From Deltaproteobacteria bacterium (GTDB lineage: Bacteria; Myxococcota_A; Polyangia; Haliangiales; Haliangiaceae), in contig JACCQV010000618.1 of the NCBI GenBank assembly GCA_013813945.1, forward strand, positions 1 to 11,196: a DNA stretch of 11,196 nucleotides, in the 5' to 3' direction. Made by a program: the position numbers and the translations under genes. Every line of letters begins with the position of its first letter. Positions within the stretch are counted from its first letter, which is position 1. The notes beneath the pieces are model-generated. The model made no database searches. It saw nothing but the letters and a program-made list of their open reading frames with translations, and was not told the DNA's origin. Positions 1 to 7,724 of this stretch are shown here, in pieces.

Positions 1-16
1 ATCGAGCAGTCCCTGG
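1..16. other. Window edge downstream of the ketosynthase-like gene
   Basis: Only 16 nt lie beyond the TAG stop. No terminator or new start can be judged from them, so the operon may continue. Confidence 0.5.
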
Positions 17-1375
17 CTATGCGATCCAACCGAAGCCACGACCGTGAACGTGTAACACGAGCACGGTCCCATGTACCCGGCGGCACGCGGCAAGCGTGGG
101 CAGCCACGCGTCATCACTCCCGCCGACGAGGCACAGCGCCGGCCCACCGTAGCCCCAGGCCCTCGCGACCAGCTGTGCGACGAAGCCTGGCGTGATCTCG
201 AGCGCTACGCTTGGCAACAGCCTGCCGCCGATCGAGGCGTCCGCGGGAGGTACGAGCGGCTCGTCGAGGCGGACAATCAGGGCGCCGGGCGGCACCGCGG
301 GACGGTGCGCGAGCGCCTCGTCCGCAATCGTTCGCAGCAGCGGAATGCGGAGCGCTGGCGGAGGCGAAGCAGTGGACCACGTCGTGGGCACGACCGGTCG
401 TGATCTCGAGGTCTGCGATCCCACGGTGAGCGCAGCACAGGCTCCACCCAGGGCCCGACATGCGACGAGCGTGGTGCCCGTCGCGGTGCCGAGCCTCCGC
501 CCATCCACCGCCACCCGGTGGTCGGTCAGCATCGGTCGTACGTCGAGTGCGGCGAGTGCGACCGACAGCAGGCTCGACGCGCCGACGGTATGGCCGAAGC
601 TCGTGAGCGCGGTCGCCAGCGGCACGTGTTCGCCCACCACGCTGCGCAACGCCGCGAGCTCGCGCTCGTCGGTGGCGACTGGACCCGTTCCCTGCCCGAT
701 GATCGCTGCCGCGTCGCGAGCTGGCACCGCAGACAGCACCTCCGCGAGTGCATCGACTGCGTCGCGATCGTGCGCGAGCGCCGGTATCGACACTCGCGCC
801 AAGCCATCTCCTTCGCAGGCCCGGACCAGCCGCAGCGCTACCGCCGCCTCACCGGGAACGAACCCCGACGACGTCGGTTGCCACGGTGCTGGTTCCATCG
901 AGAGGACGCGAAGGACCTCGAAGTTGTCGTGGTTCGCACGGGACAGCACGTCCACGGCGAGCACGATGACCTCTTGCTCCCCGGCCTCGATCCGCGTCAG
1001 CGCGAGCCACAGCGCGTGCAGTCCCGACGCACACGCGGCGCTCGCGACCGGTGCATCGAAGCCGAGCGACGCAAATGCGCTGCGCCAGGCGACCTCGTCC
1101 TCGTCCGCGCCGCCGTTGCACGAAGCGACGATGATCGGTACATCGCGCCTGCCTTCGAGCTCGCCCAGTGCTGCCCTCGCGAGGGCCTGCCAGCGAGCGG
1201 AACCGCGCAGAAGCGGATCGATCCCACGTGCGGCGAACCCGACCGTGCAGGTCGCGCGCGGTGACGGGCTCCATGGCAACGCACGCGGTGGCGCGAGCGG
1301 GCTACCTGCGCGGATGTCCGCGGCGGATCCCTGGGCGGTGCACAGGCCGATGCCGGCGACCGCGACGGGGTTCAC
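17..1375 (-). CDS. Divergent beta-ketoacyl-synthase-like protein (condensing-enzyme fold, altered active site)
   Basis: This 452-aa protein is a thiolase-fold ketosynthase relative, probably cytoplasmic. Seen: the N-terminus (VAVAGIGLCTAQG) fits the first strand of KAS enzymes. SAACASG carries the nucleophile Cys115. GFVPGEAAVAL (171-181) matches the family's GEGA block. SFGHTVGAS (259-267) carries His262, and LGGACAAL (309-316) matches the GFGGTN end of the domain. The first catalytic His (HGTGT in KAS II) is Gln228 (GQGTGP), and the conserved Lys five residues before the second His is Leu257. The ketosynthase part ends near 319, about 90 residues shorter than a normal ~410-aa KAS II. It is followed by a Pro-rich linker and a segment (345-452) resembling another half domain. 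The start is GTG, chosen because it sits right at the family's first strand; no clear Shine-Dalgarno precedes it. The gene follows a tamB stop by 12 nt, so it is probably co-transcribed. Family membership is confident; substrate and reaction are unknown, and normal decarboxylative condensation is doubtful. Confidence 0.85.
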   Translation of the reverse strand: MNPVAVAGIGLCTAQGSAADIRAGSPLAPPRALPWSPSPRATCTVGFAARGIDPLLRGSARWQALARAALGELEGRRDVPIIVASCNGGADEDEVAWRSAFASLGFDAPVASAACASGLHALWLALTRIEAGEQEVIVLAVDVLSRANHDNFEVLRVLSMEPAPWQPTSSGFVPGEAAVALRLVRACEGDGLARVSIPALAHDRDAVDALAEVLSAVPARDAAAIIGQGTGPVATDERELAALRSVVGEHVPLATALTSFGHTVGASSLLSVALAALDVRPMLTDHRVAVDGRRLGTATGTTLVACRALGGACAALTVGSQTSRSRPVVPTTWSTASPPPALRIPLLRTIADEALAHRPAVPPGALIVRLDEPLVPPADASIGGRLLPSVALEITPGFVAQLVARAWGYGGPALCLVGGSDDAWLPTLAACRRVHGTVLVLHVHGRGFGWIA

Positions 1376-1387
1376 GCGGCGAGTATG
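1376..1387 (-). other. 12-nt junction between the second tamB and the ketosynthase-like gene
   Basis: On the coding strand this reads CATACTCGCCGC between TGA and the GTG start. It contains no recognisable Shine-Dalgarno and no room for a promoter or terminator. The ketosynthase-like gene is therefore likely read from the same transcript, with weak or re-initiation-dependent translation. Confidence 0.6.
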
Positions 1388-4300
1388 TCACCAGCGGTGG
1401 CGCCACAAGAGGTCGAGGCCGAAGAACCCACGGTCACCACCGGTCAGCTCGACGGTGCGATTCGGCTTCCAGTAGTACTCGACCTTACCCTGGCCGGCGT
1501 TCTCGTCGGGACGACTGTCGATCCGTCCCTCGAACGTCACGTACGTCTTCTTCGTGGCCCATGTCCCTGCCGTGCACGAGCTCGAGCTCTGCCCTGCCCC
1601 CGGCTTGCACCCGATCTGAACACGGCTGAGCACGCGACTGACCAGTGGCACTTTCTTGAGCCACTTGCCGGCGAACGTCGACGCGACCGACGCGCCAAAT
1701 CCAGCCGCTGCCTCCGCCGTCTGCTTCGACGGATCGCCACCCGGTGCACCGCCGAGAAAAAATCCGAGGAGCTGGCCCTGCGTGTAGATGCCCGGCTCGC
1801 TGGTGAACTGCGGTTCGACCCGGTCGATCTGACTCAGGCGAGTCGAGGCCTGGACATACGTGGTGACGTCGGGGAAGTCGTGCGCGAGCTTGAAGTCGAT
1901 CAACGCATCGGTCGTGCCGTCGAACGCAACCTGACCGATCTCCACACGGTAGCGATGGCCCGCGATCACGAGGGTCGCCGTGTCGACGCCAACCTGGCCG
2001 TCGAGCCCGAGCGTGTCGCCGACGGAGACCTGGACCTGGCCGCTGATCGAGCCGACGACCTGCAGCTCGGGCATCGTGATCCGGGTGGGTTCGATGCTGA
2101 CGGCCGCGATGATCAGCGGCCGCTGCGGTGCGCGTGCAGCACGCTTCGGTAGGGGAATCGGCCGATCCACGAAGATCAGATCCTCGGGCGCGGCGGCGTC
2201 GAGCAGTGCGTTACCCGACTGCTCGGGTACGGCGATCGAAGCGCGCGAGACCCGAAGGTCGCCGACCCAGGTCCGGCCCTCACGGCTGAACGTGCCGGTG
2301 ACGCGACCGTTGATGACCGGCGCCAGCGCGATGATCGGCGAGAACTTGGTCACCTCGCCGAACACCCTGGCGTTGACGAGGTCCGTGGTCGTGGCCTCGA
2401 GCTTGATGGTTCCGCCGCCGATCTTGCCGTCGAGCTTCGCGGTGACGCCGCCGTCATCGAGGTCGATCCGGATGTCGGCGGCGCGCAACGTGCCAACGGT
2501 CGGCGCGATCGGAACGCGTCCGTTGATCAGATGCAGGAACCCGGTGATCGAGCCGAGCGAGGGATCGAGCCGATTGACGACGAGATCCGCCTCGAGCTTG
2601 CCGCTCGCACCGACGAGCGGGCCCGGGAGGAACACGGCGAGCGGTGCGATATCGAAGTTCGCGACTTTCATGCGCAGCTTCACGGACGCCAGCTGATCCG
2701 GGCGACCGCTCGCATCGACGACGAGCGTTCCCTTGTTCTCCTCGGACGCGGTCAAGTGGACCTTGCCCCCGCTGCCGTCCCAGCTCGCTTCCAGATGGAG
2801 CGCCGTCAGCATGGGAAGTGGCCTGCTGACGAGTCGCGGCTTGACGCGCACCGCGAGTAGATCAACCGTCGCAACCACCGTGGGCACGGTGATCGTGCCG
2901 GCGATCACGACCTTGCCCTCGACGGTTCCCTCCAGCACGTCCATCCGACCGAAGATGCCAAGCACCTCGCGTGCGGGGATCCGCGGGATCGTCATGGTCC
3001 CGGAGACCCGCGATGCGAGCTGCGCCTTCGGGTCGGCAATCCAGTCAGCGAGCCTGACCGGCGAGTGGGCATCCGGGAGATCGAGCAGCAGCCGCGTGCC
3101 GCTGCCGACACGCACCGTCGCATCGGTGCCCTTGTCATCGGCCCGAGCGATCAAGGCGACGTCGAGATCGCGCTTGATCATGCCGCCGTGGATGCCGCGG
3201 ACCCTCGCCTTGACGTCGACCGATGAACCGCCTGTGCCGACGAGAATCTCGGCGTTTGCGCGTCCCGAGTAGGGCGCGTCGATCCCGAATCGTGCGAGCA
3301 GCCGACCATCGAAGGCGACATCCGTCGTGCGGATGGTCGCGCGATGGACAACACCCGGGCCGAGCGCCTTCCACGCGATGGGATCGAAGATGCGATCGGG
3401 AATCTGCAGCCGGATCTCGGCGTCCGCACCACCGAGCGTGCCGACCTTGGCCTTGGCCATCGCGTCGACAAACCCGGCGTCCGTGAGCGAGAGCGTCACG
3501 TCGGCGTCGACCATGCCAGCCGGCGTCGGCACGTCGCGGATCGCCAGCGAGCCGCTGGGCACGCCCGCGTGGATCACGAGCGTGCCATCCGCCGTGCCAG
3601 CGACCCGGCGATCGGTGAGTGCCGCCAGGTCGAGACGCTCCACACCGATCGTGACGGCGTGCAGGTCGCTGCGCCTGACCCGCATCCAGGCCGCTGCGTC
3701 GGTCAGATCGACCGGACCATCCACGACGAGCGCAAGCCGGGCTCCGCCGACCGTCGGGCTGGCGACATGACCCTCGAGCGTGACCCGCCGGCCGTCGACC
3801 GTCAGCTTGCCTTCAGCGTCGATGGGGAGCGTGTCGGGCCCGATCGAGAACTTCTTCACGACGACGTTGCCCCCACCGGACCACTTCATGCCGACGCGCG
3901 TGATCGCGACGTCCGCATTCGCCGTGCCTCGATACGCCGGATCGATCAACGATGCCGGGATCTCGCGCGCCACGACGTTGGCGACCAGGTTCTTCGTGAG
4001 CCTCCCCACCGTCGCATCGACCGTGATCTGACCGTTGCCGCGGCCAACGGGGGCGGTCTTCACTCCACGGACGACGATGTCGTGCGGACCGATCGCCACC
4101 GTACCGCCATCGCCGCTCAGCTCACCTTTTTCTGTGCGCACGCGGTGAGGGCCGAGCACGACCTCGATCACGTTGCCAAGTGTGATGATCGCCGACGCAT
4201 CGACAACGACCGGAGCCATCGCGAGGCGCGCCTGCCCGGAGACCTCGATCTTGCCGTCGTTTCGCGCCTTCGCGTCGACGGTGAACGATCCGATCGGAGA

Positions 4301-5812
4301 GCCCGCGTTGACGACGCCCCCGATGTCGGCGTGCACCGTGCCGCGAACTTCGCGGCGCCCCGGGCCCTCGGAGATCGTGAGTGCAAGCCGAGAGCTCAAC
4401 GTCCCGATGCGTTTGTCCTCGAACACGATCCGGCCGCCGCGCACCGTGCCGCCGACCACGAGCTTCGCTCTGGGGCCTTCGACGAAGCCGTCGATGTGGA
4501 GCTCGCCCTTCACCGGAGCGAGCCCGCCACTCGCCGCGGATGGATCGAGCGTGCTGGCGCCCACCAAGGTGCGCTCGATGAAGACGTCGTCACCCTCGCG
4601 ACGCACACCGCCGAGCACCGCCAGGCGCGACTGGCCGGCGCCCGCTGCGATGACCAGCACCGAGCCGCCGTCCTTGGTTCCATCGACGGCGACGATGGCG
4701 TGCCCCCGGATCACCCTGCCCGGCTCTCCCGTGGTCCCGATCGCTGGTGCGCCGCGGTTGACCTCGAGGGTCATGTCGCCTTCCTCGAGGCGTACCGCGC
4801 CATTCGCGATCACGGTGCCGCTCATGTGGACGCCGTCCGTGGTCGCCGCGACGACGACCGTTCCGGTGCCGTGGATGTGGCCGTTCGTGATCCGCCCGAG
4901 ATCCGAGCCTCGCGCACTGATCACGCCGCGCGCCGAACCGGTCATGACATCGACCAGCCCAACAGCGTCGATCGACGTGGCGCCCACGGTGCCTGCGAGC
5001 TGGAGGTGGAGCCCTTCGACCTTGTGCGCCGCGGTGACGACCCGGAGGTTGACGTTTCCTGGCAGCTCGATCCCAGGGACCAGCTTCGCGATCGCCTCTG
5101 GGGTGGCGTGGACCGTGACGGAGCCCGACATCGCGTCGACGTTGACGGACGTCGCGATGACCTCGACCCCGCCGACCGCGATTCGCGCGAACGGAATCGT
5201 GATGAGGTCACCCACCTGGGCGCCAATCGCCACCGTGATCGGTGCGTTGCGTTCGCGCCAGGTCGCGGCGACGTTCGCATTCGCGGTGACGTAGCCACCC
5301 GGCAGGATGTTCACGGACGCCGTCGCCGATCCGTTGTCGAGTGTCAGCGGACCCTGCGGCGTCTCGATCACGGCCGAGATCCCCCGGACTTCGAGCTTGG
5401 GAATCTCGATGTTCATCGAACCCGGCGGCGGCGGCGGCGGCGTGGGGATCGTCTGCGTGCGCTTGGTGACGACGACGTCTTCGATGAGCAGGCGGTCGAT
5501 ATGCGCGGTCTTCGTCAGCAGCGGCAACAGCTCGAGCTCGAGCTTGACGGATCCGACCTTCACGAGCGGCCCGTGATCCATGTCGAACACCACGATATCG
5601 GTGACGACCAGCGTGCCGAACACACTGCCTTCGAGCTTGCCGACCCGCGCGCCTCCCGGGAAGTTCTCGAGCAGCGTGGCCTCGATCTGCTCGCGGACCA
5701 GATTCCGCCCCCAGTCGGTGTGCAGCACGATCAGGACTGCGATCACCGCCACGATGGCGAGCGCGAGCGTGCCGAGCACGATCCGCTTCAGCCACCGCAG
5801 CGCGCGCTTCAT
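1388..5812 (-). CDS. tamB: TamB-family inner-membrane-anchored periplasmic bridge protein (second copy, complete)
   Basis: This 1474-aa protein should span the periplasm as a hydrophobic-groove beta-solenoid and work with the outer-membrane TamA in phospholipid transport and/or outer-membrane protein assembly (known for the TamB/AsmA-like family). Seen: a basic start (MKRALRWLKR) and one membrane segment at about 11-31. A typical TamB N-terminal block at about 32-118 has LEGSVFGTLVVTDI and LLIEDVVV. A long run of beta-rich, Gly/Val/Asp-alternating repeats follows. The C-terminal TamB domain (DUF490), about 1130-1474, contains FDGTTD (1297-1302), HDFPDVTT, IYTQGQLLGFFLGG and an aromatic C-terminus (DLLWRHRW). 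Six prolines occur at 125-130. The only two cysteines are Cys1402 and Cys1413, in a small insert near the end. The start ATG overlaps the tamA stop (TGATG) and has a good Shine-Dalgarno inside tamA, so translation is probably coupled. It is collinear with the other TamB in this window. Confidence 0.93.
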   Translation of the reverse strand: MKRALRWLKRIVLGTLALAIVAVIAVLIVLHTDWGRNLVREQIEATLLENFPGGARVGKLEGSVFGTLVVTDIVVFDMDHGPLVKVGSVKLELELLPLLTKTAHIDRLLIEDVVVTKRTQTIPTPPPPPPGSMNIEIPKLEVRGISAVIETPQGPLTLDNGSATASVNILPGGYVTANANVAATWRERNAPITVAIGAQVGDLITIPFARIAVGGVEVIATSVNVDAMSGSVTVHATPEAIAKLVPGIELPGNVNLRVVTAAHKVEGLHLQLAGTVGATSIDAVGLVDVMTGSARGVISARGSDLGRITNGHIHGTGTVVVAATTDGVHMSGTVIANGAVRLEEGDMTLEVNRGAPAIGTTGEPGRVIRGHAIVAVDGTKDGGSVLVIAAGAGQSRLAVLGGVRREGDDVFIERTLVGASTLDPSAASGGLAPVKGELHIDGFVEGPRAKLVVGGTVRGGRIVFEDKRIGTLSSRLALTISEGPGRREVRGTVHADIGGVVNAGSPIGSFTVDAKARNDGKIEVSGQARLAMAPVVVDASAIITLGNVIEVVLGPHRVRTEKGELSGDGGTVAIGPHDIVVRGVKTAPVGRGNGQITVDATVGRLTKNLVANVVAREIPASLIDPAYRGTANADVAITRVGMKWSGGGNVVVKKFSIGPDTLPIDAEGKLTVDGRRVTLEGHVASPTVGGARLALVVDGPVDLTDAAAWMRVRRSDLHAVTIGVERLDLAALTDRRVAGTADGTLVIHAGVPSGSLAIRDVPTPAGMVDADVTLSLTDAGFVDAMAKAKVGTLGGADAEIRLQIPDRIFDPIAWKALGPGVVHRATIRTTDVAFDGRLLARFGIDAPYSGRANAEILVGTGGSSVDVKARVRGIHGGMIKRDLDVALIARADDKGTDATVRVGSGTRLLLDLPDAHSPVRLADWIADPKAQLASRVSGTMTIPRIPAREVLGIFGRMDVLEGTVEGKVVIAGTITVPTVVATVDLLAVRVKPRLVSRPLPMLTALHLEASWDGSGGKVHLTASEENKGTLVVDASGRPDQLASVKLRMKVANFDIAPLAVFLPGPLVGASGKLEADLVVNRLDPSLGSITGFLHLINGRVPIAPTVGTLRAADIRIDLDDGGVTAKLDGKIGGGTIKLEATTTDLVNARVFGEVTKFSPIIALAPVINGRVTGTFSREGRTWVGDLRVSRASIAVPEQSGNALLDAAAPEDLIFVDRPIPLPKRAARAPQRPLIIAAVSIEPTRITMPELQVVGSISGQVQVSVGDTLGLDGQVGVDTATLVIAGHRYRVEIGQVAFDGTTDALIDFKLAHDFPDVTTYVQASTRLSQIDRVEPQFTSEPGIYTQGQLLGFFLGGAPGGDPSKQTAEAAAGFGASVASTFAGKWLKKVPLVSRVLSRVQIGCKPGAGQSSSSCTAGTWATKKTYVTFEGRIDSRPDENAGQGKVEYYWKPNRTVELTGGDRGFFGLDLLWRHRW
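5423..5440 (-). repeat. CCG x6 trinucleotide repeat encoding hexaproline in TamB
   Basis: Six identical CCG codons (CGG on the plus strand) encode Pro125-Pro130 of the complete TamB. They follow an Ile-Pro-Thr run and lie between the N-terminal anchor/first domain and the main solenoid. Uniform codon use makes this a slippage-prone microsatellite whose length could vary without shifting frame. Confidence 0.85.
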
Positions 5813-7689
5813 CAGTACGACTCTCCGACGCCGAAATGCAGGGTTACATTCTGTCCCAAGATAGAATCCGGTGAGCGCTCGGGGGGAGCGGTGCGATTGA
5901 GCCGATACCCCACGTCGATCCGCAGCTTTAGCCCGGCGACCTGGCCATAAAGCCCGGCGCCGACCGCCCAGTGTAGCCCGAAGGGGTCGAGGTCGGCATG
6001 ATTCTCGACGACGTCGCCCCCGTCGAGGAAGATCTGGGTTCCGACCGGGATGCCCACGTTCCCCAGCGGCACGCGGAGCTCCCCTCCGGTCTCGATCAGG
6101 CCGATTCCACCGATCACCACGAATGCCGGCTCGCCGTCGTCCAGACCGGGGGCCGTGGGCGACAGCCGACGGTGTGGAAAGCCGCGCTGGCTGCTGGCGC
6201 CGCCCGAGTAGTAGCGCTCGGTCACCGGAACGTCACCGAACAGCAGCCCCAGGCGGCCGCGAGCGGCGAACACGATCTTCTTGCCGACGGGCAGGTAGAC
6301 CCGGAGCTCCGGTGTGACCTGGGTGTACGTGGTCGCGCCGCCCATGATCGGAGACCCCTGCGCCGCGCGAAGCGATGCGAGGAGACCGAAGTGCGGTTCG
6401 AGACGGTTGTCGCGCAGATCCGCTTCGAGCGACATCTCGACCGCGCCGCGGCGCTGATTCTCATCGAGGTTGAGCCTCGTGATGTCCGCGGGGGCGGTCA
6501 GGAACACCTCGTCGAACACCAGGTACTCGAACAGCAAGCCGACGCGGCCGAGCAGCCAAGGCGCACCCAGCGGCGTGCTGACACCGGCGCGGAACCGCGG
6601 GCCGTACGTCCGGTAGGCCTCGAGTGTCAGGTAGTCCGCGCTGGCCTCGAGCTCACCGGTCACGTTGGGCGCGAACATGTCGAGCCGTTTCGCCGACACG
6701 AGTGCGCGGAGCTTGAGGCGCGGATCGGCGAGCTGGTGCGTGAAGCTGAGTGACGGACGGAAATCCGACGCCAGGGTCCACAGCGGATGGGCACGTGGGA
6801 TCACGCTGATGCCGACCCTGCCTCGGACCTCGGCGGTGACCGGGTCGTACCCCAGCCCGAACCCGTAGCGCAGCTCGCGCAGCTTGCCGAGCGTCACGGA
6901 GATCTTGACCGGCACGACACTGCCGGCACTGCGGTCGGGCTCGATTCGCACCGTCGAGAACCGACCGAGGTCGTAGAGCGCGCGCTGGGACCGGGTGATC
7001 GCCGCGGCGGAGTACGGATCGCCCGTGCTGAAATCGAGACGCCCCATGATCGCGTCCGCGAGCTGACCCTCGGTACCGCTGATCGCGATGACGCCGAACG
7101 TCGCCCGGGTTCCGGCTTCGATCTCGTAGCGCGCCGTTGCGACCCCCTGGGCCTTGTCGGCCAGCACCGCGGCCTGGAGCTGGACGTGGGGATACCCCGC
7201 ATCCTCGATGAGCCTGAGCAGCACCTGCTTCGCAAGGTCATACGCGGTGTAATCGAACGGCTCACCGTCCTTCAGGGCGACGACCGAGCGCGCGCGCGCC
7301 GGCGAGATCTCGGGCGGCAATCCCCGGATCTCGACCTGCGTCTTCGAACGTCGACCTTCGACGACCTTGAAGATCACGGTCTGCGCGATCGTCTTGTTCA
7401 CCGTCCTGGTCGCGATATGCGAGGTCACCTCGACCTCGAAGAAGCCGAGCCGCAGGTAGGCCGCGCGGATCCTCTCGGTGTCGATGCTGAGCTGATAGGG
7501 ATCGAGCGCGCGCCCACCCGCGAGCGCGCGGTGGAGTGCGAGTCCCTTGATGGTCTCGTCCCTGTCGAGCGCCTTGCTGCCCTCGATCTTGATCGCGGCA
7601 AGCCACTCGTCGCCCGGCTTGCGAACGCGGCCCGGCGTCGTCGAACAGCCGACCGCAAGCCAGAGGGAGATCAGGACGAGGAACCGCAT
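5812..7689 (-). CDS. tamA: TamA/TamL-type Omp85 outer-membrane protein, predicted lipoprotein
   Basis: This 625-aa protein is the outer-membrane partner of TamB. Seen: a hydrophobic signal (MRFLVLISLWLAVGC) with a lipobox-like LAVGC and Ser at +2, predicting lipidation on Cys15 and outer-membrane sorting. Cys15 is the only Cys I find in the protein. Three POTRA-like repeats follow at about 28-111 (with RAAYLRLGFFEVEV), 117-194 (LLRLIEDAGYPHVQL) and 198-269 (ALYDLGRFSTVRI). The barrel region is about 272-625. YYSGGASSQRGFPHRRLSP (493-511) matches the TamA loop-6 element FFAGGxRSxRGYxxxxLGP, with QRGF where VRGF/IRGY is usual. The protein ends HFGVGESY, a plausible last strand with aromatic Tyr. 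Three POTRAs and a length near E. coli TamA (577 aa) argue for TamA/TamL over BamA (five POTRAs, ~800 aa). An in-frame TAG lies 18 nt upstream, so the ATG at 7689 is well constrained, although it has no Shine-Dalgarno. Confidence 0.92.
   Translation of the reverse strand: MRFLVLISLWLAVGCSTTPGRVRKPGDEWLAAIKIEGSKALDRDETIKGLALHRALAGGRALDPYQLSIDTERIRAAYLRLGFFEVEVTSHIATRTVNKTIAQTVIFKVVEGRRSKTQVEIRGLPPEISPARARSVVALKDGEPFDYTAYDLAKQVLLRLIEDAGYPHVQLQAAVLADKAQGVATARYEIEAGTRATFGVIAISGTEGQLADAIMGRLDFSTGDPYSAAAITRSQRALYDLGRFSTVRIEPDRSAGSVVPVKISVTLGKLRELRYGFGLGYDPVTAEVRGRVGISVIPRAHPLWTLASDFRPSLSFTHQLADPRLKLRALVSAKRLDMFAPNVTGELEASADYLTLEAYRTYGPRFRAGVSTPLGAPWLLGRVGLLFEYLVFDEVFLTAPADITRLNLDENQRRGAVEMSLEADLRDNRLEPHFGLLASLRAAQGSPIMGGATTYTQVTPELRVYLPVGKKIVFAARGRLGLLFGDVPVTERYYSGGASSQRGFPHRRLSPTAPGLDDGEPAFVVIGGIGLIETGGELRVPLGNVGIPVGTQIFLDGGDVVENHADLDPFGLHWAVGAGLYGQVAGLKLRIDVGYRLNRTAPPERSPDSILGQNVTLHFGVGESY
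5821..5826 (-). promoter_or_regulatory. Ribosome binding site for the second tamB, inside the end of tamA
   Basis: On the coding strand the motif is GGAGAG, 8 nt before the ATG at 5812. It lies within the codons for the last residues of TamA (VGESY). With the TGATG overlap it supports the chosen start and suggests translational coupling of tamA to the second tamB. Confidence 0.7.
7645..7689 (-). other. Lipoprotein signal peptide of the TamA/TamL homologue
   Basis: This segment encodes residues 1-15: a single Arg, a hydrophobic core (FLVLISLWLAV) and G-C at 14-15, followed by STT. The -3 residue is Ala rather than the preferred Leu, so the lipobox is slightly off consensus. The absence of any other Cys in the protein favours lipidation. 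Ser at +2 favours outer-membrane localisation under the E. coli Lol rule, which may not hold in other phyla. Confidence 0.7.
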
Positions 7690-7701
7690 CCGGGAGGCCG
7701 G
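7690..7701 (-). other. Small GC-only hairpin directly abutting the tamA start codon
   Basis: The 12 nt before the ATG read CCGG-CCTC-CCGG on the coding strand, which can fold as a 4-bp stem with a 4-nt loop. The 35-nt spacer (7690-7724) between the first tamB stop and tamA has no purine-rich Shine-Dalgarno on the coding strand. The stem is short and could be chance in GC-rich DNA. Confidence 0.35.
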
Positions 7702-7724
7702 ATGCTACGCTGGAGAACGCTCGG

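Noticed and set aside
192..1475. Plus-strand open frame of 427 codons antisense to the ketosynthase-like gene
   Set aside because: The product is Ser/Ala/Arg-rich with no domain, and the opposite strand has clear condensing-enzyme motifs. It also crosses the gene junction with tamB.
3344..5950. Plus-strand open frame of 868 codons antisense to tamB and the end of tamA
   Set aside because: Its product is an Arg/Asp/His-rich low-order sequence with no recognisable motif. Long antisense frames are expected in GC-rich genes, and the minus-strand TamB reading is unambiguous.
5812..7689. Calling the Omp85 gene bamA
   Set aside because: It has three POTRA repeats rather than five, a TamA-like loop-6 context (GGASSQRGF) and two flanking tamB genes, so TamA/TamL fits better.
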